From Actinoplanes solisilvae (lineage in GTDB: Bacteria; Actinomycetota; Actinomycetes; Mycobacteriales; Micromonosporaceae): a DNA stretch of 64,000 nt. Under the pieces are notes generated by a model, which made no database searches, was not told where the DNA came from, and saw only the letters and a list, made by a program, of their open reading frames with translations. Shown here piece by piece: positions 37,050 through 48,669 of this stretch. The DNA is taken from NCBI RefSeq assembly GCF_003999975.1, contig NZ_RJAC01000016.1, positions 62,001 through 126,000 on the forward strand, read 5' to 3'. Every line of letters starts with the position of its first letter. Position 1 is the first letter of the stretch. A program made the position numbers and the translations under genes.

Positions 37050-38738
37050 ATGCAGAGAAGGAAACTGTTCGCGGTCGCCCTGGCGGGTGCGCTCGCCACG
37101 GGCGGTCTGGCCGCGTGCGGCGAGTCGCCCAATGCCGAGAACGCCAACAGCAACGCCAGCAAGTCGGTCGACTTCCTCAAGATCGGCATGCCGAACGGCA
37201 CGCAGACCGAGAACCACAACCCGTTCGCCGGCACGTCCTCGGCGAACTCGCTCGGCTACAAGTGGATGCTCTACGAGCCGCTGCTGCAGTGGAACCCGGT
37301 CAAGCCGGCCGAGCCCGCGATCCCGTGGCTGGCCAGCGGCGTGAAGTGGGCCGACGACTTCAAGTCGGCCGAGGTCACCGTGCGCGACAACGCGACCTGG
37401 TCGGACGGCCAGAAGCTGACCGCCGACGACGTGGCCTACACGTTCACCCTGCTCAAGGGCAACGAGGCGCTCAACCAGCACGCGATCCCGTTCGACCAGA
37501 TCTCGGTCGCCGGCAACGTGGTGAAGGTCAGCTTCAAGTCGCCGCAGTTCGTCAACCAGAACAAGATCATGGCGAGCACCCCGATCGTGCCCAAGCACAT
37601 CTGGGAGAAGATCGCCGACCCGGCGACCGACATCAACAAGACCCCGGTCGGCAGCGGCCCGTACACGCTGAAGTCCTTCACCCAGGCCGGCGTCACGCTG
37701 TCGGTCCGCACCGAGGGCTACTGGCAGGACGCTCCGAAGGTCAAGGAACTGCGGTACGTCTCCTACGCCGACAACAACGCGCAGGGCATCGCGCTGGCCA
37801 ACGGCGACTCGGAGTGGTCGTTCGTCTTCCTGCCCAACCCGAAGGCGACCTTCATCGACAAGGACCCGGCGCACCACAAGGTGTGGGCGCCCGGCGTGCT
37901 CGGCATCCATGGCCTCTATGTCAACACCACGATCAAGCCGTTCGACGACGTGAAGCTGCGTCAGGCGATGAACATGGTGATCAACCGAACCGACATCTTC
38001 AACCAGGCCGAGGCCGCCTACTTCCACCCCGAGATCAAGAGCGTTACCGGCCTGCCGCCGGGCGCCGGTGACGCGTTCATCGCCCCGGAGTTCAAGGGCA
38101 AGGAGTTCTCGAACGACGTCGCGGGGGCCAAGGCTCTTCTGAGCTCTGCGGGATACAAGCTGAACGGCAAGACGCTGACCGACCCGAGCGGCAAGCCCGT
38201 GAAGATCAAGCTCAGCGATCCGGCGCCGTGGTCGGACTACCAGACCTCGCTGGAGATCATCAAGAGCAACTTCGCCGAGATCGGCATCGAGGCGACGGTC
38301 GAGAAGCCCAACCAGGACGTCTGGGACAAGAACGTGCAGACGGGCGCCTTCGAGGCCTCGATGCGGTGGACGAACGGCGGCGCCACGCCGTACGACATCT
38401 ACCAGACCGTCATGGACGGCGACATGCTCAAGCCCATCGGCACCGCCGCCCAGCAGGGCAACTTCGGCCGCTTCAAGAGCCCCGAGGCGACCGCGGCGCT
38501 GAAGGCCTACGCGAACGCCACCAGCGACGCCGACCGCACCACGGCCATGAACAAGATCCAGAAGATCTTCGTGGAGCAGGCGCCGATGTTCCCGGTCGGC
38601 GCGGACAACGTGGGCGCCGCCTACAGCGACAAGAACTGGACCGGTTGGCCGACCGACGCCGACCCGTACTCCGGCGGACAGCCGACCCAGCCGTACGTGT
38701 CGCTGATCATCAGCAAGCTGAAGCCCGCCAACTCCTGA
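37050..38738 (+). CDS. ABC transporter substrate-binding lipoprotein (oligopeptide/family 5 type)
   Basis: A 562-aa SBP_bac_5 lipoprotein. Lipobox LAAC with Cys 23. The family-5 pattern is visible in YKWMLYEPLLQWNP, WSDGQKLTADDVAYTFTLLK, VGSGPYTLKSF and DDVKLRQAMNMVINR. ATG at 37050 follows GAGGAG with 8-base spacing. Family 5 proteins bind peptides, but also beta-glucosides and oligosaccharides in several thermophiles. Since it sits between a LacI gene and a GH1 glucosidase, a sugar ligand is more likely here (inference). A hairpin follows, probably setting its higher expression over the transporter genes. Confidence 0.94.
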   Translation: MQRRKLFAVALAGALATGGLAACGESPNAENANSNASKSVDFLKIGMPNGTQTENHNPFAGTSSANSLGYKWMLYEPLLQWNPVKPAEPAIPWLASGVKWADDFKSAEVTVRDNATWSDGQKLTADDVAYTFTLLKGNEALNQHAIPFDQISVAGNVVKVSFKSPQFVNQNKIMASTPIVPKHIWEKIADPATDINKTPVGSGPYTLKSFTQAGVTLSVRTEGYWQDAPKVKELRYVSYADNNAQGIALANGDSEWSFVFLPNPKATFIDKDPAHHKVWAPGVLGIHGLYVNTTIKPFDDVKLRQAMNMVINRTDIFNQAEAAYFHPEIKSVTGLPPGAGDAFIAPEFKGKEFSNDVAGAKALLSSAGYKLNGKTLTDPSGKPVKIKLSDPAPWSDYQTSLEIIKSNFAEIGIEATVEKPNQDVWDKNVQTGAFEASMRWTNGGATPYDIYQTVMDGDMLKPIGTAAQQGNFGRFKSPEATAALKAYANATSDADRTTAMNKIQKIFVEQAPMFPVGADNVGAAYSDKNWTGWPTDADPYSGGQPTQPYVSLIISKLKPANS

Positions 38739-38747
38739 TTCGTGGTC

Positions 38748-38784
38748 GCTCCCGCCCGTGCCGCCGGGCGGGAGCGGCCCCTTT
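38748..38784 (+). terminator. hairpin with short T run between SBP and transporter genes
   Basis: An 11-bp perfect stem gctcccgcccg/cgggcgggagc with a 6-base loop, then ggcccctttt. It lies inside the operon, so it is likely a partial terminator or 3' stabilising structure favouring the binding-protein mRNA. Confidence 0.6.
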
Positions 38785-38800
38785 TAAAAGAGGTCCATCA

Positions 38801-39849
<1,049 letters not shown>

Positions 39850-39853
<4 letters not shown>

Positions 39854-40830
39854 AGTACTTTCTGCAACGCATCGCGTTCTACCTGTTCACCGCGTGGGCC
39901 GCGATCACGCTGAACTTCTTCATCCCCCGGCTGGTCCCCGGCGATCCGGTGCAGTCGCTGATCGCCAAGTTCCGCGGCCAGCTCAGCTCCGAGGCGATCA
40001 ACTCGCTCTACGTCCTGTTCGGACTCGACGACGACCGCAGCCTCTGGTCGCAGTACATCGACTACTGGGGGCAGCTCTTCCGCGGCGACCTCGGGCTGTC
40101 GTTCACGTTCTTCCCGGCCCCGGTCTCCCAGGTGATCGGCGACGCGCTGCCCTGGACGATCCTGCTGGTCGGCGTCACCACGATCATCAGCTTCCTGCTC
40201 GGCACCAGTCTCGGCGTGGTCGCCGGGTGGCGTCGCGGCTCGTGGGCCGACGGCCTGCTGCCGGTCACCACGTTCTTCTCGTCGGTGCCCTACTTCTGGC
40301 TCGGCATCATCGCGATCTACCTGCTCGCCGGGCCGGACAGCTTCTTCCCGTCCTCCGGCGGCTTCGACTCGGGCCTGATCCCGGCCTGGGACCAGTACTT
40401 CATCCCCAGCGCCATCCAGCACAGCCTGCTCCCGGCGCTGACGATCCTGATCTCGTCGGTCAGCGGCTGGATCCTGAGCATGCGCAACATGATGGTGACG
40501 GTGTCGTCCGAGGACTACATCACCGTCGCGCACGCCAAGGGCCTGTCCGAGCGGCGGGTCGCGGTGGGCTACGCGGCGCGCAACGCGTTGCTGCCCAACG
40601 TCTCCGGCTTCGCGCTCTCGCTGGGCTTCATCGTCGGCGGCACGCTGCTGGTCGAGATCGTCTTCTCGTACCCCGGCCTCGGCTTCATCCTGCTGCAGGC
40701 GCTCGGGGCCAAGGACTACCCGCTCATGCAGGGCATCTTCCTGATCATCACGATCTCGGTACTGGTCGCGAACCTGCTGGCCGACGTCGCCTACATGCTC
40801 CTCGACCCGCGCACCCGCAAGGAGGGCTAA
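39850..40830 (+). CDS. ABC transporter permease 1 (OppB-type)
   Basis: A 326-aa inner-membrane permease. N-terminal TM (FYLFTAWAAITLNFFIPRLV) followed by the typical PGDPVQ motif, then five more TMs. The EAA-like coupling loop is EDYITVAHAKGLSERRVAVG. It starts with GTG at 39850, overlapping the upstream ATPase stop by GTGA. With permease 2 it forms the translocation pore. Confidence 0.94.
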
Positions 40831-40834
40831 GTCG

Positions 40835-41884
40835 ATGACCATCCCGACCTCGAGCATCGAGCAGGTCATCCCCGGCCAGGGCTCGATGGCCCAGCCCGAG
40901 AGCGTCCGTCCCGGCAAGGCCAAACGGCAGCGCTTCCTGTTCCTGCGCAACGGCAAGGCCGCCACCGGCCTGGTCATCCTGGGCGTCTACGTCGTCCTCG
41001 CGATCATCGGCCCGTGGATCACCCCGTACGACCCCAGCGCGCGCGGCAACGACCTGGTGCAACCGCCGTCGGCCGACCACTGGTTCGGCACCACCCACCT
41101 CGGGCAGGACGTCTTCAGCCAGGTGCTCGAGGGCACCCAGAGCGTCATGTTCGTCGGCTTCCTGGCCGGCACGATCGCGACCGTGCTGTCGGTGCTGATC
41201 GGCGTCACGGCCGGTTACCTCGGCGGCAAGGCCGACGACACGCTCTCCGCGCTGTCCAACGTCTTCCTGGTCATCCCGGCCGTCCCGCTGATGATCATCA
41301 TTACGTCGATTCTCGAGAATGCCAGCGACACCCTGATCGCCCTGATCATCGGCCTGACGTCGTGGTCGTGGAACGCGCGGGTGCTGCGCGCGCAGACCCT
41401 CTCGCTGCGGCGGCGCGACTACGTCGAGGCCGCCCGCGCGACCGGCGAGAAGACCTGGCGCATCGTCATCTTCGAACTGCTGCCCAACCTCACCGCGGTG
41501 ATCGCGTCCGGCTTCGTCGGCACGGTGATCTTCGCGGTCCTGTCCGAGATCACGCTGGCGTTCATCGGCATCACGTCGAACTCGGGCTGGAACTGGGGCA
41601 CGATCCTCTTCTGGGCGCAGGGCCAGCAGGCGCTCGGCCAGGGCGCGTGGTGGTGGTTCGTCCCGGCCGGCCTGGCGATCGCCTTCCTCGGCACCGCCCT
41701 CTCGCTGATCAACTTCGGGATCGACGAATTCGTCAGCCCCCGGCTGCGCAGCGCGGGCAAGACCAAGCTCAAGACAGCCTCCGGCGGCACCGTACGGATG
41801 AGGATCGGCTTCACCCCCGTGCTGTCCAACTCGGCCGAGCCGCACACACACGCCCGCCCTCTGCCGCGAGAGGCGGTCAAGTAG
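40835..41884 (+). CDS. ABC transporter permease 2 (OppC-type)
   Basis: A 349-aa permease with an N-terminal cytoplasmic region, a first TM (LVILGVYVVLAIIGPWI), the OppC hallmark WFGTTHLGQDVFSQVL, and the coupling loop RRRDYVEAARATGEKTWRIV. ATG at 40835, with AAGGAGG 7 bases upstream. It lies 4 bases after permease 1. The C-terminal tail (about 30 residues) is hydrophilic. Confidence 0.94.
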   Translation: MTIPTSSIEQVIPGQGSMAQPESVRPGKAKRQRFLFLRNGKAATGLVILGVYVVLAIIGPWITPYDPSARGNDLVQPPSADHWFGTTHLGQDVFSQVLEGTQSVMFVGFLAGTIATVLSVLIGVTAGYLGGKADDTLSALSNVFLVIPAVPLMIIITSILENASDTLIALIIGLTSWSWNARVLRAQTLSLRRRDYVEAARATGEKTWRIVIFELLPNLTAVIASGFVGTVIFAVLSEITLAFIGITSNSGWNWGTILFWAQGQQALGQGAWWWFVPAGLAIAFLGTALSLINFGIDEFVSPRLRSAGKTKLKTASGGTVRMRIGFTPVLSNSAEPHTHARPLPREAVK

Positions 41885-42885
<1,001 letters not shown>

Positions 42886-42889
<4 letters not shown>

Positions 42890-44274
42890 ACCCCACCATC
42901 ACCTCGCACGTTCCGCTCGCCACCGGCCTGCCGCCGAGCTTTCTCTGGGGCGTCGCGACCGCGTCGTACCAGATCGAAGGCGCCGCCGCCGAGGACGGCC
43001 GCACACCGTCCATCTGGGACACGTTCGCCCGTGTGCCCGGCGCCGTGGCGAACGGCGACAACGGCGATGTGGCGTGCGACCACTACCACCGCATGCCGCA
43101 GGACGTGGCGCTGATGAAGAGCCTCGGCGTCGACAGCTACCGGTTCTCGGTGGCCTGGCCGCGTGTGCAGCCGGGCGGTCGCGGCCCGGTCAACGAGGCC
43201 GGTCTGGGCTTCTACGAGAGGCTCGTCGACGAACTGCTCTCGCAGGGCATCGCCCCCTGGGCCACGCTCTACCACTGGGACCTGCCGCAGGAACTCGAGG
43301 ACGCGGGTGGCTGGCCCGCGCGGGACACGGCCTACCGGTTCGCCGACTACGCGGCGCTGGTTTTCGAACGGCTGCAGGACCGCGTCGACACGTTCACGAC
43401 GCTGAACGAGCCGTGGTGCTCGGCCTACCTGGGCTACAACATCGGCGTGCACGCGCCCGGCCGCAAAGACTTCGACGCGTCCCTGGCCGCCACCCACCAC
43501 CTGCTGCTGGGCCACGGGTTGGCGGTGCGACAGATGCGTTCCTCGGAGACCCGGCCCCACACGTACGGCATCACGCTGAACCTGGGCACGGCCGACCCTC
43601 TCGGCGACACGGCGGAGGACCACGACGCCGCCCGCCGCGCCGACGGGATGGGATTGCGGCTCTACCTCGACCCGCTGCGCCGCGGCTCCTACCCGGCTGA
43701 CGTCGTGGCGGACCTGGCCGCCCGCGGTTCGGCCCTGCCCGTACTCTCCGGCGACCTGGACGTCATCTCCACCCCGTTCGACGTGCTCGGCGTCAACTTC
43801 TACTTCGGACAGGACTTCGCCGGCACCGATCTTGAAGGCAACACGCACGACGCGTCAGGCGAACCGGTCGTACGGGCCGTCGCGCCGGACACTCCCCGCA
43901 CGGCGATGGACTGGCCGATCACGCCCTCACGCTTCACCAAGTTGCTGGTGCGGCTCCACCACGACTATCCCGGGCTGCCCATGGTGATCACCGAGAACGG
44001 CGCCGCCTTCGACGACTCGCCGGACTCCACCGGCTTCGTGGCCGACGACGACCGCACGGCCTATCTCGCCTCGCACATCGCCGCCGTAGCCGCCGCCCGC
44101 GACCAGGGCGCCGACGTGCGCGGCTATTTCGCCTGGTCCCTGCTCGACAACTTCGAGTGGGCCGAGGGCTACGCGAAACGGTTCGGCATCGTCCACGTCG
44201 ACTACGAGACCCAGCAGCGCACCCCGAAACAGAGCGCCCTCTGGTTCCGCGACACGATCGCCGCCCTACGCTGA
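42886..44274 (+). CDS. GH1 beta-glucosidase
   Basis: A 462-aa family GH1 enzyme of standard length. N-terminal signature FLWGVATASYQIEGAAAEDG. Acid/base E175 in TLNEPWC and nucleophile E370 in VITENG, then GYFAWSLLDNFEWAEGY. No signal peptide, so it is cytoplasmic and cleaves imported beta-glucosides (cellobiose, gentiobiose or aryl-glucosides). It is the last gene of the LacI/ABC operon, followed by a hairpin. Exact linkage specificity cannot be read from sequence. Confidence 0.96.
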
Positions 44275-44292
44275 ACCCCGTTACGTGAGGAC

Positions 44293-44321
44293 GCCGGCGC
44301 GGCGGTTGACGTCGCGCCGGC
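44293..44321 (+). terminator. hairpin terminator after GH1
   Basis: A 9-bp perfect stem gccggcgcg/cgcgccggc with an 11-base loop, 18 bases past the stop. No U tract. It ends the 8-kb sugar operon and lies just before the next ORF. Confidence 0.5.
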
Positions 44322-44338
44322 CAAACTCTGGGCCAGGC

Positions 44339-44857
44339 ATGCGAATTCTTCTGGATCCTCCGCGCTCCGCCGGGCCGGTCACCCTGGGCATGGAGTACGC
44401 CAAGGCGACCGAGCTTCTCCGAGATCTGTCCGGCTATCGGCCGCCCGGCCCCGATTCCCGGGTGAGCGCCGGCTACTTCCACTACAAGTCGGGCCTGACG
44501 ATCTCGATCAGCCGCGATCACGCCGGGCTGGTCGACGCGGTCGAGATCTACCGGCCTGTCCAGGAGTTGCCGGTCCTGTTCGCGGGCATCCCGCTCTTCG
44601 GCGTGCCCGCCGACGAGGTGATCAGCAGGCTGGCCGCGGTGACCCGGGTGGAGCTGGAGGACGACGGCGCTTTCGCGGTCGCGCCGGATCTGCTGCTCGC
44701 GCTGTGGCGCCCGGGCGTGCCGGATGATCCTGGAGACCTCGAGGGCAGGTTCTTCCAGTCCGCGCTGGTGGCCGCACCGGGTTACTACGATCCGCGACCC
44801 GACCGCATCGCCGAGGTCCCGCCGCCGACTCCGCCCGAGCGGGCAACGCTTTTCTGA
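44339..44857 (+). CDS. hypothetical protein
   Basis: A 172-aa soluble protein: MRILLDPPRSAGPVTLGMEY at the start, a central beta-rich part (YFHYKSGLTISISRD, VEIYRPVQELPVLF), and a C-terminal Pro-rich tail (VPPPTPPERATLF). It contains a repeated pattern of short hydrophobic strands, perhaps a small alpha/beta fold. No family recognised. ATG at 44339 has no clear ribosome site; ggcca precedes it. It follows the GH1 operon by 64 bp on the same strand but after a hairpin, so it is probably separate. Convergent with the ROK gene. Confidence 0.65.
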   Translation: MRILLDPPRSAGPVTLGMEYAKATELLRDLSGYRPPGPDSRVSAGYFHYKSGLTISISRDHAGLVDAVEIYRPVQELPVLFAGIPLFGVPADEVISRLAAVTRVELEDDGAFAVAPDLLLALWRPGVPDDPGDLEGRFFQSALVAAPGYYDPRPDRIAEVPPPTPPERATLF

Positions 44858-44870
44858 GCTACGGCTCGGG

Positions 44871-44886
44871 GTGGCCGACGGGCCAC
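44871..44886. terminator. short GC hairpin between convergent genes
   Basis: Stem gtggcc/ggccac with a gacg loop between the hypothetical gene stop (44857) and the ROK stop (44977). Modest, and could serve either direction. Confidence 0.3.
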
Positions 44887-44976
44887 GCTGAGACCGAACC
44901 ACGACGTCGGCCCGCCTGGAGAGCCTCGGTAACCACTCGATCAGCGCGACTGGCCCCGACGGCTGCCCGAGATCCT

Positions 44977-46200
44977 CTAGCGCCGGGCCCGCTGCCTCGG
45001 CGTGAAGATGAGGATCGGCTCGGCTGCTTCCGGCAGGCCGCCCTCGGCCAGCAGGTGGGCGATCGGCAGCGTCGCCGCGCCCATGGCCACCGCGTCGACG
45101 CCCAGTTCGCAAACGGTGATTCTTGTTTGGGCGTAGGGGCGTCGCAGCGCGTGCCGGGCCGCGGCGGCTCGGATGTCGGCCAGGAAGCGGGCGCCCAGGA
45201 CGGAACCCGTGTCGCCGCCGAGCACGATGCGTTCAGGGCTGAACAGGTTGATCAGGTCGCCCAGCCCGGCGCCCAGATAGCCGGCCGTCCGCTCGAAAAC
45301 CTGCACGGCGGCGGGCGGCAACTCCCGCGTCGCCAGCAGCCGGGGGAGAAGCTCCGCGGAGTACGGCTCCCCGATCGCGGCCGCGAGTCGCCGGCCGATG
45401 CGCTCCGCGCCGATGTACGCCTCCAGGCAGCCCCGCGCCCCGCACCGGCACTCGTCCCCGTCGTAGATCAGGGTCGTGTGCCCCCACTCGCCGGCGTTGC
45501 TGTTCGCGCCCCGGTAGTAGCCGCGCCCGTCCATGACCACGGCCGCGCCCACGCCCGTACCCATCATGACGATGACCGCGTGCCGGGCGCCGCGGCCCGC
45601 GCCGAACCACATCTCGGCCTGGCCCTGCGTCTTCGCGCCGTTCTCGACGAAGATCGGCACCTCGGTCCCGGCCCGCAGCATGTCGCTCAGCGGCACCGAG
45701 TCCCACCCGGTCGACTGCGAGTCGACCACCCCGTCCTGACCGACCACGCCGGGCACCCCGACGCCGAAGCCGAGCACGTCGGCCGGGGAGACGCCGGCGT
45801 CGTCGACGACCGTACGCAGGCCGGACAGCAGCCGGTCGGCGACCTGCTCGGGACGGTCGTCGTGGTCGAGCGTCACCGCGGCCAGCCGGGACATCTCCAG
45901 GTCGTAGAGCTCGACGAGCACGCGGGTCTCGGCCACGTCGGCGCCGACCACGTAACGGAAGCCGGGCCGCACCCGCAGCAGAACGCGCGGGCGCCCGCCG
46001 TCCGAGCCGACCAGGCCGGCCTCCTCGACCAGACCCTCCTCGATCATCTCGCCGATCAGGTTGCTGACACTGGCCTGGCTCAGCGCGGTGCTGGCCGCGA
46101 GCTGCTGCCGACTCTGCAGACCGCCGTGGAACAGGTCGGTGAGCAGGCCGGACCGGTTCGCCCGCCGGACGTCCCGCACCGTCGTACGCCTGGTGTCCAA
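44977..46200 (-). CDS. ROK-family transcriptional repressor
   Basis: A 407-aa ROK protein with an N-terminal winged helix (RQQLAASTALSQASVSNLIGE) and a C-terminal ROK kinase-like domain: VIVMMGTGVGAAVVMDG, SNAGEWGHT, and the zinc motif ECRCGARGCLEAYIG. TTG at 46200 is preferred: GGGAG lies upstream and the product reads LDTRRTTVRDVRRANRS, a normal ROK opening. Longer readings add an unlikely arginine-rich stretch. ROK repressors respond to sugars. It is divergent from the methyltransferase, separated by 99 bases. Confidence 0.93.
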   Translation of the reverse strand: MDTRRTTVRDVRRANRSGLLTDLFHGGLQSRQQLAASTALSQASVSNLIGEMIEEGLVEEAGLVGSDGGRPRVLLRVRPGFRYVVGADVAETRVLVELYDLEMSRLAAVTLDHDDRPEQVADRLLSGLRTVVDDAGVSPADVLGFGVGVPGVVGQDGVVDSQSTGWDSVPLSDMLRAGTEVPIFVENGAKTQGQAEMWFGAGRGARHAVIVMMGTGVGAAVVMDGRGYYRGANSNAGEWGHTTLIYDGDECRCGARGCLEAYIGAERIGRRLAAAIGEPYSAELLPRLLATRELPPAAVQVFERTAGYLGAGLGDLINLFSPERIVLGGDTGSVLGARFLADIRAAAARHALRRPYAQTRITVCELGVDAVAMGAATLPIAHLLAEGGLPEAAEPILIFTPRQRARR

Positions 46201-46299
46201 GCCGTTGCTCCCGCCTGTCGACGTTGCCGAACTGTCATCCAACCGCGCCGGGCCGAAAATGGTAAGCCGCCGGTATCGACGTCGGCATATCGTGCCCGA

Positions 46300-47124
46300 G
46301 TGACCGACTATCGCGACCTCAACCGGGCGAACTGGGATGACCGGGCGGCCGCCCACGCGGCCTCACCGACGTATGCCGTGGACCGTTTCGCCGCCGACCC
46401 CGCGTTCCTCAGCGATACGGTGCGGTTCGACCTGCCCCGGCTCGGCGACCTCTCCGGCCTGCGCGGCGTGCACCTGCAGTGCCACATCGGCACCGACACG
46501 GTGTCGCTGTCGCGGCTCGGTGCCACGATGACCGGGCTCGACTTCTCGGAACGCTCGCTCGAACAGGCCCGCCACGTCGCCGAAGTGGCCGGGGCCGACG
46601 TACGTTTTGTGCAGTCGGATGTGTACGACGCGGTGGCCGCGGTGGGGGACGGCTACGACCTCGTCTACACCGGAGTGGGCGCGCTGTGCTGGCTGCCCGA
46701 CGTCGGCCGCTGGGCTCGCACGGTGGCGGCCCTGCTCAGGCCGGGTGGGCGGCTGTTCATCCGCGAGGGGCATCCGGTGCTGTGGGCGCTCGACTATGAC
46801 CGCAAGGACGGGGTCGTCGCGCTCGAATACCCGTACTTCGAAACCGACGAGCCGACGATCTGGGACGAGGGCGGAACCTACGTCGAGACCGATGTGGAGT
46901 TCACCCACAACCGCACGGCCGAGTGGAACCACGGCCTCGGCGAGATCGTGACGGCCGTACTGGAAGCGGGGTTGACCCTGACCGGTCTGGTCGAGCACAC
47001 GAGCGTGCCGTGGGAGGCTCTCGAGGGCGGCCAGATGGCGGACATCGGGAACGGCGAATATCAACTCGTCGACCGGCCGAACCGGTTGCCGCACACGTAC
47101 ACCCTGCAAGCGGTCAAGGCTTGA
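46300..47124 (+). CDS. class I SAM-dependent methyltransferase
   Basis: A 274-aa methyltransferase. The SAM site is diverged at motif I: VHLQCHIGTDTVSLSRLGA replaces the usual ExGxG, followed by TGLDFSERSLEQAR and FVQSDVYDA. The C-terminal half has EYPYFETDEPTIWDEGGTY and NHGLGEIVTAVLEAGL, typical of a conserved actinobacterial group. GTG at 46300 is used, as the ORF has no better start. No ribosome site is evident, so a leaderless transcript is possible (tatcgt lies just upstream). Substrate unknown. Confidence 0.88.
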   Translation: MTDYRDLNRANWDDRAAAHAASPTYAVDRFAADPAFLSDTVRFDLPRLGDLSGLRGVHLQCHIGTDTVSLSRLGATMTGLDFSERSLEQARHVAEVAGADVRFVQSDVYDAVAAVGDGYDLVYTGVGALCWLPDVGRWARTVAALLRPGGRLFIREGHPVLWALDYDRKDGVVALEYPYFETDEPTIWDEGGTYVETDVEFTHNRTAEWNHGLGEIVTAVLEAGLTLTGLVEHTSVPWEALEGGQMADIGNGEYQLVDRPNRLPHTYTLQAVKA

Positions 47125-47225
47125 ACGATGCCGCGCCCCCGCGGACCCTTGCGATCAAGCCTCCCGTTTAGAGACTGAACTGATCGGGGTATCGGTGGGC
47201 ATCCCCACGGCATAGGAGGCCCCCG

Positions 47226-47435
47226 ATGCGAGCCGGTTCGATCGGCGGTTTGATTCTTATCATCTGGCTCGTCCTCGGTGGCGTCGCCGCCTACGAGCGC
47301 GGCTATTTCTCCGACACGAGCAACACGAGTTGTGCCGAGTTCGGCACGATCGCGGTCACCACTCTGGCCGGCCCGCTGAACTGGGTCGGCGTGAACCCGA
47401 AGATCAAGTGCGACATCCCGGAGCCCAGCAAGTAG
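47226..47435 (+). CDS. small membrane protein (69 aa)
   Basis: A 69-aa protein: one N-terminal TM (GGLILIIWLVLGGVAAY) followed by a conserved-looking exported stretch with two cysteines (SCAEFGTIAVTTLAGPLNW, KIKCDIPEPSK). ATG at 47226 has ATAGGAGG at ideal spacing, strong support for translation. I recall similar short proteins in other actinobacteria but know no function. A terminator follows. Confidence 0.8.
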   Translation: MRAGSIGGLILIIWLVLGGVAAYERGYFSDTSNTSCAEFGTIAVTTLAGPLNWVGVNPKIKCDIPEPSK

Positions 47436-47449
47436 GCACCGCGGGTTCG

Positions 47450-47485
47450 GCGGCGCCCGGCTTCGGCCAGGCGCCGCTTCTCTTT
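47450..47485 (+). terminator. hairpin with TTCG loop and T-rich tail
   Basis: Stem gcggcgcc/ggcgccgc extended by ggc-ttcg-gcc, then ttctcttt. It starts 15 bases past the 69-aa protein stop. A good intrinsic terminator. Confidence 0.7.
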
Positions 47486-47539
47486 GTCGATCACCCGTTC
47501 GAGGGATTCGGGACGAGATGGCCGTAACTCGGATGAGCC

Positions 47540-47791
47540 ATGCGCGTTTCCGGGCGAAAAGGTAAGTTGGTCCGTGTGACGGCCGTGGCGCGAGTGTTCC
47601 CCCGAGACTGGGACGGGCACCGCTTCCTGCGCTTTCTCACCGGTCTGGCCCTGCTGGCCCTGGCTCTCGCCCCTCTTCGCACCCCGGCTCGCGTCAGCCT
47701 GCCGGTGGTCGTTTTCGCCGTCGCGGTGATCGCTGTGCTCACCGGCGTCGTGCTCCGCGTCCGGGCCGGTCGCGGCCCGCCCACGCTCTGA
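47540..47791 (+). CDS. small hydrophobic protein
   Basis: An ORF of 83 aa from ATG 47540, or 71 aa from GTG 47576. It has two hydrophobic segments (LRFLTGLALLALALAPL and VSLPVVVFAVAVIAVLTGVVL) and a basic C-terminus (RVRAGRGPPTL). The shorter form (MTAVARVFPRDWDGHRFLRFL) has aaaaggt upstream. No family recognised. The strand and the following gene (45 bases on) suggest a loose unit with the coiled-coil protein. Confidence 0.6.
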   Translation: MRVSGRKGKLVRVTAVARVFPRDWDGHRFLRFLTGLALLALALAPLRTPARVSLPVVVFAVAVIAVLTGVVLRVRAGRGPPTL

Positions 47792-47836
47792 TCCCATCAC
47801 CCCCTTCAAGCGTCGTTCCCGGCCTGTGAGGTTGCG

Positions 47837-48565
47837 TTGGAATCCGTCGTGCAGAGCTTCTTCGTCTCCCTGCCCCAGGCCGCCGTGTTGTGGCTGGTCA
47901 TCCTGGTCGCCATCGCGGTCTCGGCCGCCCTGGTCGCCTGGCCGCCCAAGGCTCCCGTACGCCCCCTGACCGAGGCGCAGGCCGACGCGTTCCGCTTCGC
48001 CGGCGAGGTCGCCGTGGCGGCCGAGCGCGCCGCGGCCACCGCCGTCCGCCGTCGCGACGAGTGGGCCGCCGCCCAGCGCGAGTCCGACGCCGCCTGGCTG
48101 GCCTTCGACGAGGCCGACCGCCGGGCCCGCGAGACCGAGCTGGCCGCGCCTTTCCCGCTGATGAGCCGCCGCCGCAAGCCGGGTGAGAACGCCGACCGCG
48201 AGCGCTACCTGCACCGCGCGGCGACCGCCGCCTGCCGCCAGCGGGATCTCTCGATCGTGCAGCTCAACGACGTGCTGGCGCATCGCGGCTGGAATCCGCG
48301 CCTGCATCCGGTGGTGCAGGAAAGGCTGCTGCGCTCCGCGGCCCGCGCGCATCGCCAGGCCCAGTTCGAGAAGGCCCGCGAACGTGAGCTGGCCACCTGG
48401 CACGAATCCGAGCTGGCCGCCGAGGCGCTGCGTACCCTGCGGGCCGAGGCCGCGGCGGCACTGGTGCGGGCCGGGGTGATCGGGCAACCGGTGGCGGATG
48501 AACAGTGGTTCGCCGATCAGTGGACGACGACCGAGCTCCCGGCGATGGTGAAGGCGGCCGCCTGA
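47837..48565 (+). CDS. hypothetical protein with one TM and a long helical region
   Basis: A 242-aa protein: N-terminal TM (AAVLWLVILVAIAVSAALVAW) then a long charged alpha-helical part rich in Ala/Arg/Glu, with repeats such as AERAAATAVRRRDEWAAAQR and ARAHRQAQFEKARERELATW. This is likely a coiled coil in the cytoplasm. No catalytic motif. TTG at 47837 has GTGAGG upstream; GTG at 47849 is an alternative. Function unknown. Confidence 0.75.
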   Translation: MESVVQSFFVSLPQAAVLWLVILVAIAVSAALVAWPPKAPVRPLTEAQADAFRFAGEVAVAAERAAATAVRRRDEWAAAQRESDAAWLAFDEADRRARETELAAPFPLMSRRRKPGENADRERYLHRAATAACRQRDLSIVQLNDVLAHRGWNPRLHPVVQERLLRSAARAHRQAQFEKARERELATWHESELAAEALRTLRAEAAAALVRAGVIGQPVADEQWFADQWTTTELPAMVKAAA

Positions 48566-48669
48566 ATGTCGCCTGTGGATCGCATACCGTTCGCCCGCGG
48601 TTGTCAGGCTGTCCGGGTACCGTACCGGGCAGGATGACCGCCGATATCAGGAGATCAGGGGGCCAGGAA

